DNA from: RGIG3009 sp045630765
Lineage (GTDB): Bacteria; Bacillota; Clostridia; Oscillospirales; Acutalibacteraceae
NCBI GenBank assembly: GCA_045630765.1
Contig: JAZQTM010000071.1
Location: 1 to 19,156 of the forward strand
Reading direction: 5' to 3'
DNA: 19,156 bases
The position numbers and the translations under genes are program-made. Under the pieces are notes generated by a model. That model was given only the letters and a program-made list of their open reading frames with translations. It did no database searches and had not been told where the DNA came from. Shown here one piece after another: positions 14,311-19,156 of this stretch (position 1 is the first letter of the stretch; every line of letters begins with the position of its first letter).

Positions 14311-15161
14311 GCGTGACGGTAAAAGCCCCCGCCAAGATCAACTTGGTTTTGGATGTGGTCGGTCGGCGGGAAGATGGGTATCATTTGCTCGAAACGGTGT
14401 TTCAAACCGTTGATTGGTATGATCGCATTACGGTGAGTGTTGCCGAGCAAACACAGGTGTTTTGTGACGGCGGCGCACCGCAAGACGAATCAAATACCGC
14501 TTACCGTGCAGCGATGCTGTTTCGCCAACATATCGGTTGTGACGAACACTATCGCATCACGATAGAAAAGCACATCCCCATGCAAGCGGGGCTTGCGGGA
14601 GGCAGTGCCGATGCGGCGGGAGCGTTGGTCGCTCTTAACCGCTTGACGGGCGCCGACTTGTCGACGGATGAGTTGTGTGAGATCGGTGCAAAGATTGGTG
14701 CGGACGTACCGTTTTGTATTCGCGGCGGCACAGCGCTCGGAACGGGAACGGGAACAGAATTACAACCGCTCCCCGCCTTTGACAAAGGATATATTGTGAT
14801 CGTGAAACCGAGTGGAGGGGTATCGACTCCCGAAGCGTATCGGTTGGTAGACGGCAAAGCAGATCTTTTCCACCCGTCGGCGCACGCGTTTTGTGAAGCG
14901 CTCAAAAATGGCGATTGGAAAGGGATGACCGCCGCTGTCGGCAATTCGTTTGAGGACGCGTTGCAACTTGAGGATAGCTTGGCAGCACGCGATCGTTTGC
15001 TGGAAAACGGCGCGGATGCCGCTTGTATGAGCGGTAGCGGTTCCTCTGTGTTTGGCTTGTTCACCGTTCGTGAAACGGCTGAACGCTGTGCGGCGATGCT
15101 TTCGGATCACTACGCGCAGGTGCGCGTGTGTCAGCCGTGTGGTGGCGTCGTACTTGATTAA
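14307..15161 (+). CDS. ispE: 4-diphosphocytidyl-2-C-methyl-D-erythritol kinase
   Basis: GHMP-family kinase of the non-mevalonate (MEP) isoprenoid pathway, making 4-diphosphocytidyl-2-C-methyl-D-erythritol 2-phosphate, a precursor of the undecaprenyl carrier. The 284 residues match the family. Seen are the N-terminal APAKINL with Lys10, the GHMP ATP-binding loop PMQAGLAGGSADAAGAL (91-107), catalytic Asp133 in GADVPF, and the C-terminal SGSGSSVFGLF motif. I start at ATG 14307, which overlaps the aminotransferase stop (ATGA); the longer frame to 14205 runs through that gene. Translation is probably coupled. A hairpin that resembles a terminator follows, before spoIIR. Confidence 0.95.
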   Translation: MSVTVKAPAKINLVLDVVGRREDGYHLLETVFQTVDWYDRITVSVAEQTQVFCDGGAPQDESNTAYRAAMLFRQHIGCDEHYRITIEKHIPMQAGLAGGSADAAGALVALNRLTGADLSTDELCEIGAKIGADVPFCIRGGTALGTGTGTELQPLPAFDKGYIVIVKPSGGVSTPEAYRLVDGKADLFHPSAHAFCEALKNGDWKGMTAAVGNSFEDALQLEDSLAARDRLLENGADAACMSGSGSSVFGLFTVRETAERCAAMLSDHYAQVRVCQPCGGVVLD

Positions 15162-15166
15162 ACGGC

Positions 15167-15214
15167 AAAAACCCGTCCATCCTTATGGTAACGTAAGGAA
15201 AAGGACGGGTTTTT
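15167..15214 (+). terminator. Terminator-like hairpin abutting the spoIIR start
   Basis: Outer stem 15167-15178 pairs perfectly (12 bases) with 15203-15214; an inner stem TCCTTA (15180-15185) pairs with TAAGGA (15194-15199) around an 8-base loop. The 3' arm ends in five T and the spoIIR ATG is the very next base. The only ribosome-binding candidate for spoIIR, AAGGA (15201-15205), lies partly inside the 3' arm. It can act as ispE terminator and as a lid on spoIIR translation. Confidence 0.8.
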
Positions 15215-15823
15215 ATGAAACGATGGATAAAGGCACTGTGCGGTGCCGTGATCATCTGTATGGTATTGTCGCTTTGCGGTTTTGCGGGAACGTGTGCTAC
15301 CGTGCGCGACAGTGTGGTACGCGTACACATTTTGGCGAATTCCGACAGCGATGCGGATCAGGCACTGAAATTGAAAGTGCGTGATGCGGTGGTCGAAGCG
15401 GGTGCGGGTCTGTTTGATGGTGTCACCGACCGCGAACAAGCCGAGGACCGTTTGCAGCAGGCGCTGCCGCAACTTATTCAAACGGCACAGCAGTGCGTGT
15501 ACGATGAAGGCTTTTCATATCCTGTAACGGCAGAACTCACCACGATGTATTTTGGAACGCGCACCTACGACAGCGGCACTTTTCCCGCCGGTCGGTACCG
15601 CGCGGTACGGTTTTCCATCGGGGAGGCAAAGGGCAAAAACTGGTGGTGCGTGATGTACCCGCCGCTCTGCGTGTCGGCAGCGACCGATAAAACCTCTCTT
15701 GCTGACGTCGCAGGTAATGATGCTAATACGATCGTCAGCAATGCTCCCCGCTATGCCGTACGATTTAAGGTCGTGGAATGGGTAGAAACTATTCTGGAAT
15801 TGTTTTCAAAAAAAGAGGGATAA
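15215..15823 (+). CDS. spoIIR: Stage II sporulation protein R
   Basis: Forespore-made, secreted signalling protein that activates the SpoIIGA protease in the mother-cell membrane so that pro-sigma-E is processed; in B. subtilis it depends on sigma-F. The 202 residues begin with a signal peptide/anchor (MKRWIKAL, hydrophobic to about residue 29) and then the SpoIIR hallmark R36-V-H-I-L-A-N-S-D-S followed by DQALKLKVRDAV (about 48-59). Later landmarks are MYFGTRTYD, FPAGRYRAV and NWWCVMYPPLC. The start codon comes straight after a hairpin U-tract (see that entry). ybaK follows after one base. Confidence 0.92.
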   Translation: MKRWIKALCGAVIICMVLSLCGFAGTCATVRDSVVRVHILANSDSDADQALKLKVRDAVVEAGAGLFDGVTDREQAEDRLQQALPQLIQTAQQCVYDEGFSYPVTAELTTMYFGTRTYDSGTFPAGRYRAVRFSIGEAKGKNWWCVMYPPLCVSAATDKTSLADVAGNDANTIVSNAPRYAVRFKVVEWVETILELFSKKEG

Positions 15824-15824
15824 C

Positions 15825-16304
15825 GTGAAAAAGAACGAGCAAAAAACCAACGTGATGCGCTTGCTGGATCAAGCGAAGATTCCGTATACCTACCACTGTT
15901 ATGCCGATACCGATGCTATTAGCGGCGTCGAGGTGGCGGCAGTGTTGGGGCAACCGCCCGAGCGGGTGTTCAAAACTTTGGTAACGGTGGCAAAATCGGG
16001 CGCGCACTACGTCTTTGTTATTCCGTGCGCTATGGAACTGCAACTCAAAAAAGCCGCGGCGGCGGTGGGAGAAAAAGCAATTGAAATGCTCAAATCCAAA
16101 GACCTTTTACCGCTTACCGGCTACATACACGGCGGCTGCTCGCCGGTTGGTATGAAAAAGCCGTTTCGTACCGTGATGCACGAAACGGCAAAAGATCAGC
16201 CGACCATTTGCGTCAGCGCGGGAAAAATCGGCTATCAAGTAGAAATAGTCCCCGCCGACCTGCAAAAAGCCGTCAATTTCACCTATGCGGATATTGCAGA
16301 ATAA
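15825..16304 (+). CDS. ybaK: Cys-tRNA(Pro)/Cys-tRNA(Cys) deacylase (YbaK)
   Basis: Trans-editing enzyme that hydrolyses cysteine wrongly attached to tRNA-Pro. It is 159 residues, the standard size of YbaK/EbsC. Landmarks are ISGVEVAAVLG (32-42), the RVFKTLV segment with the conserved Lys50, and the GYIHGGCSPVGMKK loop (99-112). The start is GTG at 15825 behind AGAGGGAT; the codon order MKKNEQK fits a normal N-terminus. It starts one base after the spoIIR stop, so the two are cotranscribed. A strong hairpin follows. Confidence 0.93.
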   Translation: MKKNEQKTNVMRLLDQAKIPYTYHCYADTDAISGVEVAAVLGQPPERVFKTLVTVAKSGAHYVFVIPCAMELQLKKAAAAVGEKAIEMLKSKDLLPLTGYIHGGCSPVGMKKPFRTVMHETAKDQPTICVSAGKIGYQVEIVPADLQKAVNFTYADIAE

Positions 16305-16315
16305 GATGATACGAA

Positions 16316-16346
16316 AAGACCTGTTGTGAAAATCACAACAGGTCTT
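16316..16346. terminator. Bidirectional terminator between ybaK and the XRE gene
   Basis: A perfect 14-base stem, 16316-16329 with 16333-16346, closes over an AAA loop. The T tracts are modest on both strands. It overlaps the last bases of the minus-strand XRE gene and ends the spoIIR-ybaK unit. Confidence 0.85.
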
Positions 16347-16548
16347 ACTTCTTTTCAAATTCTTTTCCGGTGATGAGGTAGTGGATAGACACGTTAAAAT
16401 ATTCCGACATTCTGACAAGCAAACTCAAAGAGGGCTCACGTTTGCCGGACTCGTAATACGAGAGAGACTCGCGTGATATATGCAGGTCGGTTGCAACCTT
16501 TAATTGATTGAGATTTCGCTGTTTGCGAATTACACGTAAACCGATCAT
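16345..16548 (-). CDS. XRE family helix-turn-helix repressor (small)
   Basis: DNA-binding protein of 67 residues consisting of little more than a Cro/C1-type helix-turn-helix: VIRKQRNLNQLKVATDLHIS, then SRESLSYYESGKREPSLSLL, the usual recognition helix and YExGKREPS turn, followed by FNVSIHYLITGKE. I start at ATG 16548, 5 bases after AAGGTGAT on the minus strand; the GTG at 16557 is part of that signal. It faces a lipoprotein gene across a region holding two GTAAC-N5-GTTAC palindromes, which are the likely operators for its own and the partner's control. The gene and its neighbour look more AT-rich than the flanks. No dimerisation or ligand domain is visible. Confidence 0.88.
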   Translation of the reverse strand: MIGLRVIRKQRNLNQLKVATDLHISRESLSYYESGKREPSLSLLVRMSEYFNVSIHYLITGKEFEKK

Positions 16549-16562
16549 AAAAATCACCTTGC

Positions 16563-16591
16563 TTTTATTGTAACTGTTTGTTACAATAAAA
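16563..16591. promoter_or_regulatory. Operator palindrome 1
   Basis: TTTTATTGTAAC (16563-16574) is the exact reverse complement of GTTACAATAAAA (16580-16591), with TGTTT between. Its core GTAAC-N5-GTTAC recurs in operator 2 with the same spacing, centre 24 bases away. Likely bound by the adjacent XRE protein. It could also form a hairpin in RNA. Confidence 0.65.
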
Positions 16592-16606
16592 ATGTAACAA
16601 TATGTT
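16578..16606 (+). promoter_or_regulatory. Promoter of the lipoprotein gene, overlapped by both operators
   Basis: TTGTTA (16578-16583) and TATGTT (16601-16606) are 17 bases apart. The -35 lies in operator 1 and the -10 in operator 2, a geometry suited to repression. No equally good minus-strand promoter was found for the XRE gene. Confidence 0.4.
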
Positions 16607-16608
16607 AC
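16594..16608. promoter_or_regulatory. Operator palindrome 2
   Basis: GTAAC (16594-16598), AATAT, GTTAC (16604-16608): the same half-sites and 5-base spacer as operator 1. It covers the -10 hexamer of the plus-strand promoter. Confidence 0.62.
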
Positions 16609-16663
16609 GCAACAAAAGGTGAGTGGTTTGATAGGGGATACGTTCTTGAAAAGAGCAGATGCA

Positions 16664-16909
16664 ATGAAGAAGGTGTTATGTGTAACCCTGCTGAGCGTTG
16701 TTGTGCTTTTGAGTAGTTGTGTAAGTGTGAATGTTGATGACGCTCGAAATACGGTAGGAAATATAACGTATACGGAAATGGTATGGATACCATGTACGGG
16801 GAAATGCTATCATCGAAACGAGAAATGCAGCGGAATGAAAAGCCCAAGCAAGGTCACGCTTGCGGAAGCGATTGAACACGGCTTCTTGCCGTGCAGTAAT
16901 TGTTATTGA
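16664..16909 (+). CDS. Small Cys-rich lipoprotein with a YH-C-PC-C metal-site motif
   Basis: Predicted secreted lipoprotein of 81 residues; function unknown. It starts MKKVLCVTLL, has a hydrophobic signal core and a lipobox LSSC with the lipidated Cys19. The mature part contains WIPCTGKCYH (41-50), C55, the PSKVTLAEAIEHGF stretch and PCSNC (76-80). The set H50, C55, C77 and C80 is the pattern of a small domain found at the C-termini of various Firmicutes proteins and suggests a zinc site; C44 and C48 are extra cysteines. I prefer ATG 16664 because it gives a textbook lipoprotein signal, though its ribosome-binding site (AAGAG) is modest; in-frame TTG 16628 behind AAAGGTGAG is an alternative. 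It diverges from an XRE repressor across two operators. Confidence 0.72.
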   Translation: MKKVLCVTLLSVVVLLSSCVSVNVDDARNTVGNITYTEMVWIPCTGKCYHRNEKCSGMKSPSKVTLAEAIEHGFLPCSNCY

Positions 16910-16916
16910 GATATAA

Positions 16917-16948
16917 AAGCGCCCATTGCTTGTCAGCAAAGGGCGCTT
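16917..16948. terminator. Terminator between the lipoprotein gene and trxB
   Basis: AAGCGCCC (16917-16924) pairs with GGGCGCTT (16941-16948) and TTGCT (16926-16930) with AGCAA (16935-16939), one A-A mismatch between, 4-base loop. The minus strand continues TTTTATAT, so it mainly ends trxB, but it also follows the lipoprotein stop. Confidence 0.85.
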
Positions 16949-16961
16949 CGTTAGATGAAAT

Positions 16962-17873
16962 TTATTTATCCAAATACCGACAGGCGGCCATCGCGGCGAT
17001 CGCACCGTCCGAAGCGGCGGTTACCACTTGGCGAATGTGCTTGCGGCGGCAATCGCCCGCCACAAAAACGCCGTCCACGTCGCCCAGACACTGTTCGTCG
17101 GCGGCAAAATAACCGCGTTCATCCAGCTTGGCAAGAGCGGCAAACGCATCGTTTTCGGGAACTAACCCGACCGCCAAAAACGCGCCGTCAACCGTGATCG
17201 TTTGCTCGGCACCCGTCTCCTCATTGCGCACGGTAAGGCCGTTAAGGACACCGTTTTCTTGCACGTAGCCGGTAACGAGGGTGCTGAACAGCACTTCCAC
17301 GTTCTCCTTTGCCATCAGTGCCTCGGCGAGTTTCGCTTCACCCGTAAAGGTGGGCAGGTTTTGCACTACGGTCACTTTGCGGCACACCTCGGACAACAAG
17401 AGCGCTTCCTGTAACGCCGAGTTTCCTCCGCCGATCATCGCGGTATCCTGACCTGCATAAAACGCGCCGTCGCATACCGCGCAGAACGAAATGCCGTTTC
17501 CGATCAGATCTTCCTCGCCGTCAAGCCCCAGCATACGGTGTTTGACACCGACGGCTAAAATAACGGCCTTGCCCTCAAAGGTATTTCCGTCTTCGGTGGC
17601 AACGGTGAATACGTCACCGCTTTTGGTGACACCCGTCACGACCTCAATTTCCGCGTCGGCACCGAGTGCTAACGCCTGCTCGGTTAATTTTTCCGCGAAC
17701 TCACTGCCGCCGATTTGTCCGAAACCGGGAATGTTCTCCACCTTCGGCGAAAACGCGATCTGACCGCCGAAACCGCCTTTTTCGATTACCAAGACGGTCT
17801 TGCCGGCACGCAGAGCGTAAATGGCGGCGGTAAGACCGGCGGGACCGCCGCCGACTACGATAATATCATACAT
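16962..17873 (-). CDS. trxB: Thioredoxin reductase-like flavoprotein
   Basis: Flavoprotein disulfide reductase that would pass electrons from a nicotinamide or other donor via FAD and a CxxC pair to thioredoxin-like proteins. The 303 residues are normal. Seen are the FAD motif GGGPAGLTAAIYALR (8-22), redox-active CAVCDG (131-136), a second Rossmann motif GGGNSALQEA (148-157) and the C-terminal FVAGDCRR...RQVVTAASDGAIAA. The HRRxxxR motif that in E. coli-type enzymes binds the NADPH phosphate is replaced by QNLPTFTGEAK (171-181), so NADPH use is doubtful. I start at MYDIIVVGG (17873), with GAAGGA upstream; longer in-frame starts lack signals. It follows nrdD, whose C-terminal thioredoxin-like domain is a natural substrate. 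Confidence 0.92.
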   Translation of the reverse strand: MYDIIVVGGGPAGLTAAIYALRAGKTVLVIEKGGFGGQIAFSPKVENIPGFGQIGGSEFAEKLTEQALALGADAEIEVVTGVTKSGDVFTVATEDGNTFEGKAVILAVGVKHRMLGLDGEEDLIGNGISFCAVCDGAFYAGQDTAMIGGGNSALQEALLLSEVCRKVTVVQNLPTFTGEAKLAEALMAKENVEVLFSTLVTGYVQENGVLNGLTVRNEETGAEQTITVDGAFLAVGLVPENDAFAALAKLDERGYFAADEQCLGDVDGVFVAGDCRRKHIRQVVTAASDGAIAAMAACRYLDK

Positions 17874-17893
17874 ATTATGGCACATCCTTCGTG

Positions 17894-17924
17894 AAAAAAG
17901 GTCGGGCATCGCCCGACCTTTTTT
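17894..17924. terminator. Terminator between nrdD and trxB
   Basis: A perfect 14-base stem, 17894-17907 with 17911-17924, has a 3-base loop and A/T runs at both ends (TTTTTT on the minus strand). It lies 11 bases after the nrdD stop and 20 bases before the trxB start, so trxB either uses read-through or a promoter I cannot see. Confidence 0.9.
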
Positions 17925-17935
17925 AATTTTGAAAC

Positions 17936-19156
17936 TTACAGAGCGGCGAGATATTTTTTGATCTCGGGAACGCTGTAATAGGTCTGGAAGTTGTCGCCGT
18001 CGGTGATGACCAACGTCGGAGCACCCTTGATGCTGTACTTACGGCACAGGTCAACGTTTTCCTCCGCGATCTTCTTTTCGTAAGCAACGCCGGCTTTTTG
18101 CAGAAGCTGCTCGGCAACTTTGCAGTTGGGGCAGGTCACGCGGGAAACGAGGATCGCTTTCGCGTTCTTAACTTCCACAGCGGGAGCCTCAGCGCACTCG
18201 CACTCACAGGCTTCGGCAGGCGCTTTTTCACGGAGAACGGAGTTCTCGATGTTATACACCTTACGATCTTTGTACTCCTGCGACTTACCATCGTTCCAGT
18301 TCTTCACAGGACGGTAGTAACCGGTGATACGGCTATACACTTCCGTCTCCTTGCCGCACAGCGGGCATTTATAAAGCTCGCCGGCAAGATAACCGTGATC
18401 CGCACAGACCGAGTAGGTCGGTGACATGGTGTAGTACGGCAACTTGTGGTTTTCCGCAATTTTGCGAACGAGGTCAGCGGCAGCTTTCCAATCCGGCAAC
18501 TTCTCACCGAGGAAAGCGTGGAAGACCGTACCGGAGGTGTAACGAGTCTGCAACTCATCTTGGATTTCCAAAGCCGTGAAGATATCTTCGGTGTAACCGA
18601 CCGGCAGGTGAGAAGAGTTGGTGTAGTACGGAGTACCGTTTTCGTTAGCGGTGATGATCTCCGGATACTTCGCTTTCTCGTGCTTTGCAAAACGGTAGGT
18701 GGTGGACTCTGCGGGCGTTGCTTCCAAGTTATACAAGTCGCCGTAGGCTTCCTGATAATCGGAGAGGCGCTCACGCATGTGATCCAACACTTCTTGAGCA
18801 AATTTCTGAACATTAGTGTCGGTCAAATCTGCACGGAGCCATTTTGCGTTCAGACCCACCTCGTTCATACCGATCAAACCGATGGTGGAGAAGTGGTTAG
18901 CAAACGTACCGAGGTAACGTTTGGTGTAGGGATACAGACCGTTTTCCATTAACTTGGTGATAACGGTGCGCTTCGTCTTGAGTGAACGAGCCGCAATATC
19001 CATCAACTTATCAAGGCGAGCGTAGAAGTCCTCCTCGTGCTCTGCCAAATATGCGATCCGAGGCAGGTTGATGGTGACAACTCCGATAGAACCGGTACAT
19101 TCGCCCGAGCCGAAGAAGCCGCCGGACTTTTACCGCAGCTCCCGCAGGTCCGAACG
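17936..19156 (-). CDS. nrdD: Anaerobic (class III) ribonucleotide reductase with C-terminal thioredoxin-like domain, partial and interrupted
   Basis: C-terminal part of the oxygen-sensitive glycyl-radical enzyme that makes deoxynucleotides from NTPs. Numbering from the TTG at 19048: glycyl-radical loop RITGYYRP with Gly243, preceded by zinc cysteines C215 and C228-x-x-C231, and then WNDGKSQEY. Upstream of 19048 the frame still reads GSGECTGSIGVVTINLPRI, clear NrdD sequence, so 19048 is not the real start. A TAA at 19130-19132 interrupts the frame, with NrdD-like LRELR before it; this is 25 bases from the window edge. After the radical loop a Cys/Glu/Ala linker (about 276-292) leads to a thioredoxin/glutaredoxin-like domain (about 295-370) with CPNC (306-309) and a cis-Pro-like GAPT. 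No nrdG is seen; trxB follows. Confidence 0.88.

Noticed and set aside
15164..15196. A sigma-F-like promoter for spoIIR (GCAAA then GGTAACGTAA, 17 bases apart)
   Set aside because: Two core positions in the -10 and one in the -35 do not fit, and the start would leave a leader of about ten bases; too weak to list as a feature.
16305..16916. Treating the XRE/lipoprotein module as a toxin-antitoxin pair or phage remnant
   Set aside because: The partner has a lipoprotein signal rather than toxin features, the genes are divergent rather than in tandem, and no integrase or attachment repeat is visible.

Overview
The window looks like chromosomal DNA of an endospore-forming, anaerobic, mid-GC clostridium, most likely from the Oscillospiraceae/Ruminococcaceae area. 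The support is a DnaD-domain protein next to a DnaC/DnaI-type helicase loader, SpoIIR, a DivIVA-like protein, the UPF0210/ACT pair, a clostridial-type ferredoxin, a class III (oxygen-sensitive) ribonucleotide reductase, and ShineDalgarno-led genes throughout. I see no rRNA, tRNA, CRISPR array, transposase or phage gene. No gene-free stretch exceeds about 180 bases.

Layout. At the left edge a ferredoxin gene (minus, partial) diverges from a plus-strand operon: DnaD-domain protein, helicase loader, a zinc-ribbon/kinase-like/PASTA membrane protein and nagA, closed by a strong terminator near 5000. Next come a one-helix membrane protein of unknown role (5085-5801) and a 38-residue Gln/Asn/Lys-only-like protein (5874-5990), whose upstream DNA matches the forespore sigma-G promoter consensus. 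A third plus operon (6117-8325) carries a DivIVA-like coiled-coil protein, a stand-alone fumarase beta subunit, a PC4/YdbC protein and uppP. It converges on comM (minus). A minus operon, yitT - ACT protein - UPF0210 protein (12521 to 10003), diverges from a plus operon, Lrp/AsnC regulator - aminotransferase - ispE, which leads through a terminator-like hairpin into spoIIR and ybaK. Then comes a small, apparently lower-GC module: an XRE repressor (minus) and a Cys-rich lipoprotein (plus) divided by two copies of GTAAC-N5-GTTAC. The right end holds trxB and nrdD (both minus). nrdD carries a C-terminal thioredoxin/glutaredoxin-like domain and an in-frame stop 25 bases from the window edge.

How the parts connect. 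Replication initiation (DnaD-like, loader), cell-wall and lipid-carrier supply (nagA, uppP, ispE), cell division (DivIVA-like) and sporulation (SpoIIR, the putative forespore small protein) are ordinary housekeeping themes. The points most worth a second look are: the kinase-like protein, which has lost the Lys, HRD-Asp and DFG-Asp residues (a pseudokinase with PASTA domains); the putative sigma-G-driven Q/N/K microprotein; the hairpin that overlaps the spoIIR ribosome-binding site; the double-operator XRE/lipoprotein module; the NrdD-thioredoxin fusion next to a TrxB that lacks the usual NADPH-phosphate motif; and the orphan fumarase beta subunit.
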